Shown here in pieces: positions 43,885 to 53,080 of a stretch of 64,000 nt of DNA. The translations under genes were made by a program, and so were the position numbers. Positions within the stretch are counted from its first letter, which is position 1, and each line of letters starts with the position of its first letter. The DNA is from Anabaena sp051781005 (GTDB lineage: Bacteria; Cyanobacteriota; Cyanobacteriia; Cyanobacteriales; Nostocaceae), in NCBI RefSeq assembly GCF_051781005.1, contig NZ_JBPWOA010000034.1, positions 62,001 to 126,000 on the forward strand. The letters run 5' to 3'. Under the pieces are notes generated by a model. That model was not told where the DNA came from and ran no database searches. It saw nothing but the letters and a program-made list of their open reading frames with translations.

Positions 43885-45489
43885 TTACTCGGCTATATTA
43901 ACAATTTCAGAACTCGCTAATGTTGGTGTTGTGAAGATTTGCGAGTACAAGTTTGTTGGTTGTTGATGAGCAATAACTGGTAATGCTTGACGAGCATGAG
44001 CAGCAACTTCGACTGTTTTCACATCATAAGCTTGTGTAGCTAACTTAGGATAGAAACCAATGCTGATGATAGGAAGCAATAAACAAGCGGTGATGAATAA
44101 TTCACGAGGTTTAACATCAGATACTACAGCATCTAAATGTAATTCTTGGCTTTGCTCTCCGTAGAACACTTGACGCAACATGGAGAGTAAATAAATGGGG
44201 GTGAGAATTACGCCAACTGCTGATAAGAAGATGACTACAATTTTGAAGCTAGAACTGTAAACATCACTGGTGCCAATACCCAAGAATATCATTAACTCAC
44301 CGACAAAGCCACTCATGCCTGGTAAAGCGAGAGAAGCCATTGAACCGATAGTAAATAGTGCGAAGGTTCGGGGCATTACTTTAGCCATGCCACCCATTTT
44401 ATCCATCATTAAGGTGTGGGTACGTTCGTAAGTCACACCAGATAAGAAGAACAAACTAGCTGCAATCAAACCGTGGGAAACCATCTGTAACACAGCACCG
44501 CTGATGCCGATTTCTGTGTAGGAAGCAATCCCGATTAACACAAACCCCATGTGGGCAATTGAAGAGTAAGCCAAGCGGCGTTTGAGGTTGGTTTGAGCAA
44601 AGGCGCAACAAGCACCGTAAACTATGTTAACTACTCCCAAGACTGCTAAAACTGGAGCGAAAACAGCGTGGGCATCTGTTAGCATTTCCACGTTGAAGCG
44701 GATAAGTGCATAACCACCCATCTTCAACAATACACCTGCCAAAATCATGGAACCAGGAGCAGATGCTTCACCGTGAGCATCAGGCAACCATGTATGGAAA
44801 GGGAAAATTGGTAGTTTTACACCGTAAGCAATTAAGAAACCTGTATATAGTGCGAGTTCTAAAGCTTGGGGATATTCTTTCATTCCCAATGCTGTCATGT
44901 TGAAGGTGAAGTTATCACCATAGAATGCCATTGCAAAACCAGCTACCAGAATAAATATAGATGCTGCGGCGGTATAAATAATGAATTTGGTAGCTGCGTA
45001 GCGGCGGTTTTTTCCTCCCCAGATGGAAATTAGTAAGTAAACGGGTACTAACTCGATTTCCCACATTAAGAAGAACATTAGCAAGTCTTGGGCGAGGAAT
45101 ACGCCTAATTGGGCGCTGTACATCACCAACATCAAGGCATAAAATAATCGCGGCTTGTTTTCTACTTTCCAAGCCGCGAATACTGCGAGAGTGTTGATTA
45201 AGCCTGTTAAAAGTATTAGGGGCATTGACAAACCATCAATTCCCACAGCCCAGTTAAAACCAATCTGGGGTATCCAAGCATAGTTTTCTGTCAGTTGCAG
45301 GGCTGAACTTTGGAAGTCGTAGCTCTGCCAGAGGGCAAAAATCATTAATGCAAAGTCTGCAAATGCTACTCCTAGCCCGTACCAGCGGACGGTTTTGCCG
45401 TCTTTATCGGGAATGAAGGGGATGGCTAGGGTGGCTACTAATGGCAAAAAAATTATGGCTGACAACCAAGGAAGTTCTATCGCATTCAT
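43885..45489 (-). CDS. ndhD: NAD(P)H-quinone oxidoreductase chain 4 (NdhD), copy A
   Basis: Membrane subunit of the NDH-1 complex that pumps protons during respiration and cyclic electron flow. 534 residues from ATG 45489; a TTG 12 bases upstream is less likely. About 14 helices; antiporter motifs MWEIELVPVYLLISIWGG (Glu in the first half-channel), KLPIFPFHTWLPDAHGEAS and LLKMGGYALIRFNVEML are present. Paralogue of the gene at 47621. Cyanobacteria have several NdhD types; by length and motif this is the respiratory (D1/D2) kind rather than the CO2-uptake D3/D4, but I cannot decide between D1 and D2. No promoter signal was identified upstream. Confidence 0.93.
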   Translation of the reverse strand: MNAIELPWLSAIIFLPLVATLAIPFIPDKDGKTVRWYGLGVAFADFALMIFALWQSYDFQSSALQLTENYAWIPQIGFNWAVGIDGLSMPLILLTGLINTLAVFAAWKVENKPRLFYALMLVMYSAQLGVFLAQDLLMFFLMWEIELVPVYLLISIWGGKNRRYAATKFIIYTAAASIFILVAGFAMAFYGDNFTFNMTALGMKEYPQALELALYTGFLIAYGVKLPIFPFHTWLPDAHGEASAPGSMILAGVLLKMGGYALIRFNVEMLTDAHAVFAPVLAVLGVVNIVYGACCAFAQTNLKRRLAYSSIAHMGFVLIGIASYTEIGISGAVLQMVSHGLIAASLFFLSGVTYERTHTLMMDKMGGMAKVMPRTFALFTIGSMASLALPGMSGFVGELMIFLGIGTSDVYSSSFKIVVIFLSAVGVILTPIYLLSMLRQVFYGEQSQELHLDAVVSDVKPRELFITACLLLPIISIGFYPKLATQAYDVKTVEVAAHARQALPVIAHQQPTNLYSQIFTTPTLASSEIVNIAE

Positions 45490-45656
45490 CACTTCTGACA
45501 ATATATTTTTGGTTTCGCTTTTGTTTACATTATATTAAGGAATCGTTACTTTTGTAAACGAGTTGGCCCCTAATATTTGCTATTTTGGGCATAATTAGTA
45601 ATAAATACTTACTAAAATAGGCTCGTGTCCATTCTAAAAGCAAAGTTTTGTAACGT

Positions 45657-45690
45657 CAACAAAAAAACGGCAACATCAGTTGCCGTCTTA
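45657..45690 (-). terminator. Rho-independent terminator, minus strand
   Basis: Read on the minus strand, ACGGCAACTGATGTTGCCGT is followed by TTTTTTT. It ends the transcript of the coiled-coil gene at 45750, separating it from ndhD copy A. Confidence 0.88.
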
Positions 45691-45749
45691 CGTTATAATT
45701 CCGATTTTTTATATGGAATTTACATTTCTACAAAATTGATATCGAGTCT

Positions 45750-46289
45750 TTACACAACACGGTTGACAATTGTCCATACTTCCCCATCGGAACGGACATA
45801 GGGAACGGAGATGGTTTTAAATCCGGTGATGAAGGGTTTGTAATAAACCTGCCAATACATGGGACTAAGTTCATCAGCGCAAGCTTTGAGGAGTTTGATT
45901 TCTTTGGCTAGTTCCTGTGCAAGTTGATTAACGTTTTGGGCGTGAACTTGAGCGATTTTTTTGGCTTCTTCTAGCTGCTGCTGCTGTTGAGAGATGCGGA
46001 TGGATAGAGCTGAACGCTTGCTTAGATAGCCTTGCTGCTGTTGTATCTCTCTTTCTAAAAATGTGATACTTTCGGTGAGTGCTGCGATCGCATCATCAAT
46101 GCCTTTGAGTTCAGCCGACAATTGCACATTTTCTCTAGCTTGGCGACGGTAAGCCTCAACTATTGCCTGGGGTGAATCATTCTCGCCAGACTCTATTTTA
46201 TTATTAGTCAGTGTATTGCGTTCTTGCTGGAGCGCCTGAATTTGCGAATTAAGTTCTTTTATCTGTACCTGCATTTGCTGCATATCCAT
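45750..46289 (-). CDS. Coiled-coil hypothetical protein
   Basis: 179 residues; about 1-135 is one long coiled coil with Gln-rich heptads (QQMQVQIKELNSQIQALQQE; ITFLEREIQQQQGYL), then a small globular end YWQVYYKPFITGFKTISVPY. No signal peptide, no known domain. It follows thrB on the same strand after a heptamer repeat. Function unknown. Confidence 0.65.
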   Translation of the reverse strand: MDMQQMQVQIKELNSQIQALQQERNTLTNNKIESGENDSPQAIVEAYRRQARENVQLSAELKGIDDAIAALTESITFLEREIQQQQGYLSKRSALSIRISQQQQQLEEAKKIAQVHAQNVNQLAQELAKEIKLLKACADELSPMYWQVYYKPFITGFKTISVPYVRSDGEVWTIVNRVV

Positions 46290-46300
46290 ATATATATTTT

Positions 46301-46335
46301 GGTAATTGGTAATTGGTAATCGGTAATTGGTAATG
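46301..46335 (+). repeat. Heptamer tandem repeat (GGTAATN)5
   Basis: Five 7-bp units GGTAATT, GGTAATT, GGTAATC, GGTAATT, GGTAATG, in the thrB to coiled-coil spacer. Confidence 0.88.
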
Positions 46336-46376
46336 GGGAGAAGAGTATTTATCTTTCTTCTGCCCCCTGCTCCCTG

Positions 46377-47291
46377 CTACAAAATTGTTGCCCCTTGAGT
46401 ATCGAGGGGAAGCGATCGCACAATAGATGTAATTCCCTCTTGTTTCCAAGCATTTAACATGGCTGTTCCTACTGTTTTCGCTTCAGATGCATCTGCTAAA
46501 GCTAACAGTGTGGGGCCTGCGCCACTAATCACCATGCCATAAGCACCAGCAGCAACAGCAGCAGTATTCACCGCTTCGTAACCAGGAATTAAGGCTTGTC
46601 GATAAGGCTGATGTAACTTATCTTGTAAAGCTGCTTTTAACCATTCTTGGCGATTAGTTGCCAAACCTCGCAACAGTAAACCAAAATGAGCAATATTAAA
46701 AATCGCATCTGCACGACTGACTTCTGTGGGTAAAACTCGCCGTGCTTCTGAAGTTGACAACTCAAAATCAGGAATTGCAACTACTGGTACTATCTGCCGA
46801 TGCCAGGTAATATCACAGATTTCCCAACCTGTTGGGCTAGTTGCAGCTAGACGACATCCCCCTAATAAAGCTGGTACTACATTATCAGGATGTCCTTCCA
46901 TAGCGATCGCTAATTCCATCACCTGCAACTCAGACAAAGGTGAACCTGCCAGTTGATTAGCAGCCACCAAACCCCCGACAATAGCAGTCGCAGAACTTCC
47001 CAAACCCCTAGCCAATGGTACACCCAGCTTAATCTCTATTTTTACTGGTGGCGGTGTCTGCTCTATATATTGATATAACTTGACAAACGCCTGATAGAGC
47101 AAATTACTCTCATCAGTTTGCACCTTTTCGGCTTCAGTACCAGAAACTTGAATAATTAACCCACCCGCATCAAGGCGAGTGAACTTAACTTCGTTATACA
47201 GCTTTAATGCAGCACCAATGCAGTCAAAACCAGGCCCCAAATTAGCAGTTGTGGCGGGGACTTTAACAGTAACAGTAGAAATAACAGACAT
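46377..47291 (-). CDS. thrB: Homoserine kinase
   Basis: 304 residues, GHMP kinase fold: KVPATTANLGPGFDCIGAAL at the N-terminus, ATP loop GVPLARGLGSSATAIVGGLV (about 89-108), and the C-terminal motif GMVISGAGPTLLALAD. It phosphorylates L-homoserine in the threonine pathway. It lies between the two ndhD genes on the same strand; the neighbourhood thrB-ndhD is recurrent in cyanobacteria. Confidence 0.95.
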   Translation of the reverse strand: MSVISTVTVKVPATTANLGPGFDCIGAALKLYNEVKFTRLDAGGLIIQVSGTEAEKVQTDESNLLYQAFVKLYQYIEQTPPPVKIEIKLGVPLARGLGSSATAIVGGLVAANQLAGSPLSELQVMELAIAMEGHPDNVVPALLGGCRLAATSPTGWEICDITWHRQIVPVVAIPDFELSTSEARRVLPTEVSRADAIFNIAHFGLLLRGLATNRQEWLKAALQDKLHQPYRQALIPGYEAVNTAAVAAGAYGMVISGAGPTLLALADASEAKTVGTAMLNAWKQEGITSIVRSLPLDTQGATIL

Positions 47292-47542
47292 TTACATCAA
47301 TTCAAATTTCAAACTTCCAAATTATCAGTCCCGTGCTTACAAACAGCAATGGATGAAATCTGGCAAATACTTACTAATCAACAAGCATCTCATGACCAGG
47401 ACTCGTTTGCTCATCAGAAATGCCAATTAGTAGAAAATCAAAAATCTCGAATAAGCGGGCTGAAAAACATATAAGTAAAACTTTAGATAGCAATACTTTT
47501 GTAAGTGCAGGAGGGGAGGAGATAGACGTAATGCTGAAGCAT

Positions 47543-47570
47543 AAAAATACCCGCTACTAAGGTAACGGGA
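47543..47570 (-). terminator. Rho-independent terminator, minus strand
   Basis: CCCGTTAC and GTAGCGGG (minus-strand reading, one G-U pair) make an 8-bp stem with loop CTTA, followed by TATTTTT. It ends the ndhD copy B transcript, so thrB has its own promoter. Confidence 0.82.
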
Positions 47571-47620
47571 GTAATCATTCACCAAAAGTTTGGTATTTTA
47601 TTGAATAAGCGATACAACAC

Positions 47621-49321
47621 TTAATTTTGCTCTAGCAGTAAAGTTCCTAAAACTGGCTTTGATTCAGCCTCTGAGAATTTTGGCACTAATAACCCATTGG
47701 CATAGATGCGGGGATTGGTTTGGGCAACTATACTATAAGACTGGCGAACATGAGCATTGATGGCGACAGTTTTCACATCGTACATCTGCATAGCCATCTT
47801 GGGATAGAAACCAATACCGATAATTAACACCAGAAAACAGGCAGCAATAAACACTTCACGCGGTCTAGCATCAGTATAAATAGTTTCGTTTGGCAGTAAA
47901 CAATCTGTACCAAAACAAGCTGTTCCTTCATCTTCCTGATTTTCCAAACCTGCATTGTTAATGTCGCAGATTAGGTCTGCACCAGAACCATAAAATACCT
48001 GTCGCAGCATGGAGAGTAGATAAATAGGTGTGAGAATCACTCCTACAGCCGCTAGAAACACTGTAACAGTGCAGAATGTGGAAGTATAAACATCGCTACT
48101 AGTTAATCCTACAAAAACCGAAAGTTCACCGACAAAACCACTCATTCCGGGAAGTGCTAAAGATGCCATTGCACCCATTGTAAACAGAGCAAATACTTTC
48201 GGCATGGCTTGACCAATACCACCCATATCTGCCATTACCATTGTCCGAGAGCGATCGTAAGTAACACCAGCCAAAAAGAATAACACCGAGGCAATCAAAC
48301 CGTGGGATATCATTTGCAACATCGCACCGTTGATTCCCAAATCGGTAAAGGAGGCAATACCCAGGAGTACAAACCCCATGTGGGAAATTGATGAATTAGC
48401 CAAACGCCGTTTCATATTCGTTTGGGCAAAAGAGTTCAATGCACCATAGATAATATTGACAACACCGAGAATGGCTAGAACTGGTGCAAAGTAAATATGT
48501 GCATCAGAAAGAAGTTCCAGATTAAGGCGAATCAGTCCATAACCGCCCATTTTCAACAACACACCAGCCAGAATCATCGACACGGGAGAAGATGCTTCAC
48601 CGTGGGCATCCGGTAGCCAAGTATGGAAGGGAAAAATAGCAAGTTTGACCCCAAAGGCAATTAACAGCCCTGCATACAGTAGCAGTTGCAGGGTTAGGGG
48701 ATATTCTTTATGTGCAAGTTCTGCAATATCAAAGGTGACATTTCCCCCACCGTATAGCCCCATTGCTAAGGCTGCGACTAAAATAAATATGGAAGCGGCG
48801 GCGGTATAAATCAAAAATTTTGTAGCTGCGTAGCGTCGCCGTTGCCCACCCCAAATACAAACTAGTAAATATACGGGAATCAGTTCGACTTCCCACATGA
48901 TGAAAAATAACAGCAAGTCTTGGGCAACAAATACCCCTATCTGTGCTGAATATAGCACCAGCATCAGAAAGTAAAAAAGGCGTGGTCTCCGGTCAACTTG
49001 CCAGGCCGAGAAAATCGCCAGCGTGGTAACAAATCCTGCTAAAAGTACCAGCGGTACGGAAAGACCATCGACTGAGACTGCCCAGTTTAAACCTAATTGA
49101 GGCATCCAAGCATAATTTTCTACAAGTTGAAAGCTGGCACTACTAGCATCATAATGGTTCCAAAATGCGTAGCACATCAAAGCAAAGTCTGCCACACCTA
49201 CACCCAGTGCATACCAACGTACCAGCTTGCCATCTTTATCAGGCAATATCGGAATCAGAAAGGAAGCAAGGAGTGGCAGCAGGATAATTGCAGTCAGCCA
49301 AGGAAATTGATCCGCTATCAT
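47621..49321 (-). CDS. ndhD: NAD(P)H-quinone oxidoreductase chain 4 (NdhD), copy B
   Basis: 566 residues, about 14 helices, close paralogue of copy A: MWEVELIPVYLLVCIWGGQ, KLAIFPFHTWLPDAHGEAS and LLKMGGYGLIRLNLELL. It differs by an insertion of about 30 residues before the last helices (GADLICDINNAGLENQEDEG and following CFGTDCLLPNETIY), rich in acidic residues and two Cys. Such an insertion is absent from copy A and faces one side of the membrane. NDH-1 complexes with either NdhD1 or NdhD2 are known; the pair here may provide the two forms. Confidence 0.93.
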   Translation of the reverse strand: MIADQFPWLTAIILLPLLASFLIPILPDKDGKLVRWYALGVGVADFALMCYAFWNHYDASSASFQLVENYAWMPQLGLNWAVSVDGLSVPLVLLAGFVTTLAIFSAWQVDRRPRLFYFLMLVLYSAQIGVFVAQDLLLFFIMWEVELIPVYLLVCIWGGQRRRYAATKFLIYTAAASIFILVAALAMGLYGGGNVTFDIAELAHKEYPLTLQLLLYAGLLIAFGVKLAIFPFHTWLPDAHGEASSPVSMILAGVLLKMGGYGLIRLNLELLSDAHIYFAPVLAILGVVNIIYGALNSFAQTNMKRRLANSSISHMGFVLLGIASFTDLGINGAMLQMISHGLIASVLFFLAGVTYDRSRTMVMADMGGIGQAMPKVFALFTMGAMASLALPGMSGFVGELSVFVGLTSSDVYTSTFCTVTVFLAAVGVILTPIYLLSMLRQVFYGSGADLICDINNAGLENQEDEGTACFGTDCLLPNETIYTDARPREVFIAACFLVLIIGIGFYPKMAMQMYDVKTVAINAHVRQSYSIVAQTNPRIYANGLLVPKFSEAESKPVLGTLLLEQN

Positions 49322-49512
49322 GTCTATAGGAAAAAATACTTATCAGTGAATATTGTTATTGTACTAAACTTTTTAACTATTTCTTTATAAGTTTTTACAC
49401 CAGGTTGACATATGGAGAATATATACCTAACAAAAATTTTATGCTTGGGATTGAGTAGATGAGATGGTGAGTAGATCAGAAAATATCTCAGGACTTACTC
49501 AACTGGCTTGCT

Positions 49513-49583
49513 TTGTAAGGTGAGTCAGATGCCGAAAATCTGTTCATTGTTACCTAATTTTGGAGTCTGACGCACCCTACAAG
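49513..49583. repeat. Palindromic dispersed repeat, copy 2
   Basis: TGTAAGGTGAGTCAGAT on the left and GTCTGACGCACCCTAC on the right; same unit as 42214-42280 with one changed arm base. It lies just before the DUF29 gene. Confidence 0.72.
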
Positions 49584-49664
49584 AGATATTTAGTGTGACT
49601 CTTGCGTAAGTCCTCTCTACTGCTTGATGATCTAAAATGGACTATTAGACGCACTGTTAAATGT

Positions 49665-50141
49665 ATGACAGAAATTCAATTAGCCAAAACGGGTCTTTAT
49701 AATCAAGATCAGTACCTATGGTTAGAGGATACAATCCTAAAACTCAAGGCGCGGGATTTTCATGGTTTGGATGTGGAACATTTAATTGAGGAGATGGAAA
49801 TCTTGGCGAGTAGGGATAGGGCTGAGGTTGAAAGTCGCTTGATTGTGCTATGGGTGCATTTATTAAAACGGATTTATGTTAATAGTGAATATCATAATCG
49901 TGGTTGGGAAGTGACGATTCGAGAACAACGTCGCCAGTTAAGAATCCTTCTCAAACAATCTCCTAGTCTGAAGCGATATTTTACAGAAGTGTTAGATCAA
50001 ACTTGGGAAGAGGCGCTGATGGAAGTTAGGGAAGATTATCCTCAAATTGAGTTTCCTGATTTGTGGAAGTTTAGCCTGAATGTTGATGTGCTTTTGAGTG
50101 AGAAGTTTTGGGATTTTGTTGATTATTCTTCCTCAATATAA
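49665..50141 (+). CDS. DUF29 domain protein
   Basis: About 158 residues from ATG 49665 (frame is open upstream to 49602, but the family starts near MTEIQLAKTGLYNQDQYLWL). Motifs: LEDTILKLKARDFHGLDVEH, LIEEMEILASRDRAEVESRL, LLKRIYVNSEYHNRGWEVTI, which match DUF29 exactly. Small helical protein of unknown function, very numerous in filamentous cyanobacteria. Its 3' end overlaps the convergent HEPN-like gene by 19 bases. Confidence 0.85.
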   Translation: MTEIQLAKTGLYNQDQYLWLEDTILKLKARDFHGLDVEHLIEEMEILASRDRAEVESRLIVLWVHLLKRIYVNSEYHNRGWEVTIREQRRQLRILLKQSPSLKRYFTEVLDQTWEEALMEVREDYPQIEFPDLWKFSLNVDVLLSEKFWDFVDYSSSI

Positions 50142-50944
50142 GCTAAGGCTTTAGCTCGATAGTGATCCGCTAACTTCAATCTAGATAGTGAGTCATATTT
50201 GAAATTTTCAATCCCTAGAAATAATTCAGACCTTGTGTACCCAAGAATATCTTGCAGACAGCACTTGTATTTATCTAGCACTGTCGACACAACATCTAAT
50301 ATTTTCTCAACATTATCAGGACTACCTATATTTTGCTCTAGCTTTAAATTTTCTAAGTTATTAAGCCTATGAGCGAATTTATTTCGGTAACAATCAAGTT
50401 TTGATGATATATCCTCGTCTAAAACTTGATTAAACCACTCATTAATTTCATCATGGTTATGGGAGGTAATACCAAAATCATCTCTTATTTTTTTCCTACT
50501 TTCATATTCTTCTTTCTGAATCTCCTGTATCATATCGTTTTTCTCCTCAGTAGTGCAGTCCCTCTTTCCATGAGAGCCAATTATACCGAGACACTCATAA
50601 GTATTTTCATCTCCAGGTGTTTTATCTACTTGTGACAAAAGTTTTCCATTTTGCATAATTACTTTTGAGCAGAGAGAGCGTTTTTTGGCAATACCTTCGT
50701 GCAATGAATACACTTCAATACATAAGAACATTACTTCATGTTCAAGTCTTTTGAATGCCCCAATAAAGAGAATCTTACAAGCTTCCTCAGAGGCATCTTT
50801 CCAACTTTGGTTAAAAAACTCTAATTCCTGTCTAAACGCACTCTCTCTGGACTGAAGTATTGAAATAGTAGTAATAACACTTCTAATCTCTTGGAAAACT
50901 TCTTCATTCATATCCACAACTCCATCATTCATTAAATCTTCCAT
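50123..50944 (-). CDS. HEPN-like protein, possible RNase toxin
   Basis: 273 residues, all-helical. An RX4H motif, RNKFAHRLNNLENL at about residues 190-204, is the HEPN ribonuclease signature. The middle (HGKRDCTTEEKNDMIQEIQK) is charged. First ATG 50944; ATG 50932 or 50911 are equally good since the first codons overlap the tail of a truncated ParE-type toxin read in another frame. It follows an antitoxin gene (50984) at the place where the toxin should be. Family name not certain; a HEPN-type toxin or an abortive-infection protein is inference from the motif and position. Confidence 0.6.
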   Translation of the reverse strand: MEDLMNDGVVDMNEEVFQEIRSVITTISILQSRESAFRQELEFFNQSWKDASEEACKILFIGAFKRLEHEVMFLCIEVYSLHEGIAKKRSLCSKVIMQNGKLLSQVDKTPGDENTYECLGIIGSHGKRDCTTEEKNDMIQEIQKEEYESRKKIRDDFGITSHNHDEINEWFNQVLDEDISSKLDCYRNKFAHRLNNLENLKLEQNIGSPDNVEKILDVVSTVLDKYKCCLQDILGYTRSELFLGIENFKYDSLSRLKLADHYRAKALAYIEEE

Positions 50945-50999
50945 AAATCGCTTCTAAATCTTCTAACGCAGTGGAAGACAAAACTACTTGATAAGCCAT
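50925..50999 (-). pseudogene. Truncated ParE/RelE-type toxin
   Basis: A 24-codon frame MAYQVVLSSTALEDLEAI then YGRFNE and stop. Its start overlaps the antitoxin gene by 16 bases, exactly as in intact ParE/RelE operons, and MAYQVVLSSTALEDLE matches the first strand and helix of such toxins. After EAI the sequence no longer matches and stops. The rest of the toxin (about 75 residues) is absent; the HEPN-like gene begins inside the broken end. Confidence 0.62.
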
Positions 51000-51172
51000 T
51001 TATTCAACCGTTCTTCTACTACTACTTGTGAAATAGTTCCCTCTCTATGAGCCACTTCTAAACCCCGACTGACTTTTTCAATTACATATAAATGATATTG
51101 AATATCTTCAATTGAACAATCATCTGGAAGTTGCTTTAAAAGAGCTTGGACTTGATTTTTTGTGGTACTCAT
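50984..51172 (-). CDS. Type II antitoxin (ParD/RelB-like small protein)
   Basis: 62 residues: QVQALLKQLPDDCSIEDIQY, LYVIEKVSRGLEVAHREGTI, and VVEERLNKWL. This is the cyanobacterial antitoxin normally followed by a RelE/ParE toxin whose start overlaps its 3' end. Here the toxin is cut after 24 codons (50925-50999). The antitoxin itself looks complete, with helical dimer region and C-terminal toxin-binding tail. Confidence 0.75.
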   Translation of the reverse strand: MSTTKNQVQALLKQLPDDCSIEDIQYHLYVIEKVSRGLEVAHREGTISQVVVEERLNKWLIK

Positions 51173-51229
51173 AATTTGATTTTGAGTTAATTTACTTTTG
51201 GGCTGGGATTTACCCAGCCTATTGTTTAC

Positions 51230-53059
51230 TTAGAAGTTACTAAAGTTAGCGATCGCTCCTGTAATCTTCTCAACCACCTCATCTACAGTGATCGCACCCA
51301 ATTCCCCAGATGCACGGGTACGAATACTCAAGCTGTTGGTTTCCACTTCCTTAGCACCAACCACCGCCATAACTGGGATTTTATCCTTTTCGGCGTTGCG
51401 AATCAACTTACCCAAGCGATCGCCACTCGTATCCACTTCCGCACGAATACCCAACGCAACCATCTTGGCTACAACCTCTTTGGTAAAATCTAACTGGAGT
51501 TCACCCACAGGTAAAAGCCTAATTTGCACAGGTGCTAACCATAATGGAAAATCACCCGCATACTCTTCAATCAAAATCCCAATCAACCGTTCCAAAGAAC
51601 CAAACGGTGCGCGGTGAATCATCACAGGACGTTTGCGGGAACCATCTTCAGCCACGTATTCCAAATCAAACCGCTCAGGTAAATTATAATCTACCTGCAC
51701 AGTTCCTAATTGCCATTCCCGTTCTAGCGCATCACTGAAGATAAAATCCAATTTGGGTCCATAAAACGCAGCTTCCCCAATACCTTCAAAATAATCCATT
51801 CCCAATTGTTCCACAGCGCGACGAATCGCACCTTCAGCTTTATCCCAAGCTTCATCAGAACCAATATACTTATCACTGGTTGGATCACGGAAACTGAGTC
51901 TAGCTTTAAAATTCTTTAGTTGCAGACTTCCAAACACCGACAAAATCAAATCTACAACATTCAGAAATTCGCTGTCTAGCTGTTCGGGAGTGACAAACAA
52001 ATGAGAATCATCAACGGTAAAACCGCGCACTCTTGTTAAACCACCGAGTTCCCCAGATTGTTCATAACGGTAAACAGTGCCAAATTCCGCCAAACGCATC
52101 GGTAATTCCCGATAAGAGCGCAACTCACTCTTGTATATTTGGATATGGAAAGGGCAATTCATTGGTTTGAGGACAAAACCCTGTTCTAATTTAGCTGCTT
52201 CCTCATCTTCAGTCATTAAAGGAAACATATCTTCCTTGTATTTTTGCCAGTGTCCCGATGTTTTAAATAAATCAACTCTGGCAATATGGGGAGTGACAAC
52301 AGGCAAATAACCCCGTTTTAATTGTTCCTTTTTGAGGAAGTCTTCTAAAGTAGTCCTCAACAAAGTACCTTTAGGAGTCCACAAGGGTAAACCAGGACCG
52401 ACTAAATCGGAAAAGATAAATAAACCTAGTTCCTTACCTAGTTTACGATGGTCGCGCCGTAATGCTTCTTGTTTGCGGCGTTTGTATTCAGCCAGTTGTT
52501 CTGGGGTTTCCCAAGCTGTGGCATAAATGCGCTGTAACTGTGCTTTGTTTTCATCTCCACGCCAATAAGCACCAGCAACGCTTTCTAGTTCTATGGCTTT
52601 GGCGTTAATTTCCTTGGTGTTTTCTAAATGAGGACCGGCACACAAATCCCACCATTCATCACCTAAATGGTAAATGGTGATGGGTTCTTGTTTAATATCT
52701 CCCAGGATTTCTAGTTTGTAAGGTTCCTTAATTTCCTCAATCCGGCGTTGTGCTTCTTCCCGGCTGACTTCTTCTCTAACTACCGGCAATTTGCGATTAA
52801 TAATCTTCACCATCTCTTTTTGGATGGCTTTCAAATCCTTATCGCTGAAGGGTTCTGGACTATCAAAGTCGTAGTAAAACCCATTTTCAATCCAGGGGCC
52901 AATTGTAACTTGCGCCTTGGGAAACAGCTTTTGTACGGCCATGGCCATCACATGAGAAGCAGTATGGCGAATCTTTTTTAATGTCTCAGATTCGCTGGTA
53001 CGCGGTAAATAAATTTTTTCTGGTTGTTCTAGGTTTTGGGGTTCTTGATTAGGCGACAT
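51230..53059 (-). CDS. thrS: Threonyl-tRNA synthetase
   Basis: 609 residues. No TGS domain, as in other cyanobacterial ThrRS. Editing domain with RHTASHVMAMAV (HxxxH) and DLCAGPHLENT (Cys-x-x-x-His), then a class II catalytic core: KPMNCPFHIQIYKS (zinc Cys), LAEFGTVYRYEQSGELGGLT (motif 2), VDDSHLFV (zinc His), MIHRAPFGSLERLIGILIEE (motif 3, third zinc ligand), and a C-terminal anticodon-binding domain. All zinc ligands and the editing site are intact. The overlapping plus-strand frames are shadows. A small unassigned frame lies immediately upstream (53081-53344). Confidence 0.97.
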   Translation of the reverse strand: MSPNQEPQNLEQPEKIYLPRTSESETLKKIRHTASHVMAMAVQKLFPKAQVTIGPWIENGFYYDFDSPEPFSDKDLKAIQKEMVKIINRKLPVVREEVSREEAQRRIEEIKEPYKLEILGDIKQEPITIYHLGDEWWDLCAGPHLENTKEINAKAIELESVAGAYWRGDENKAQLQRIYATAWETPEQLAEYKRRKQEALRRDHRKLGKELGLFIFSDLVGPGLPLWTPKGTLLRTTLEDFLKKEQLKRGYLPVVTPHIARVDLFKTSGHWQKYKEDMFPLMTEDEEAAKLEQGFVLKPMNCPFHIQIYKSELRSYRELPMRLAEFGTVYRYEQSGELGGLTRVRGFTVDDSHLFVTPEQLDSEFLNVVDLILSVFGSLQLKNFKARLSFRDPTSDKYIGSDEAWDKAEGAIRRAVEQLGMDYFEGIGEAAFYGPKLDFIFSDALEREWQLGTVQVDYNLPERFDLEYVAEDGSRKRPVMIHRAPFGSLERLIGILIEEYAGDFPLWLAPVQIRLLPVGELQLDFTKEVVAKMVALGIRAEVDTSGDRLGKLIRNAEKDKIPVMAVVGAKEVETNSLSIRTRASGELGAITVDEVVEKITGAIANFSNF

Positions 53060-53080
53060 CGGCTGTTGAAGGCGAAGTGA

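Noticed and set aside
45657..45690. Hairpin as a regulatory element of ndhD copy A
   Set aside because: It has the form and T-run of a terminator of the upstream minus-strand gene.
50123..50944. AbiV or another named HEPN family
   Set aside because: The RX4H motif alone does not fix the family; no further match could be recognised.
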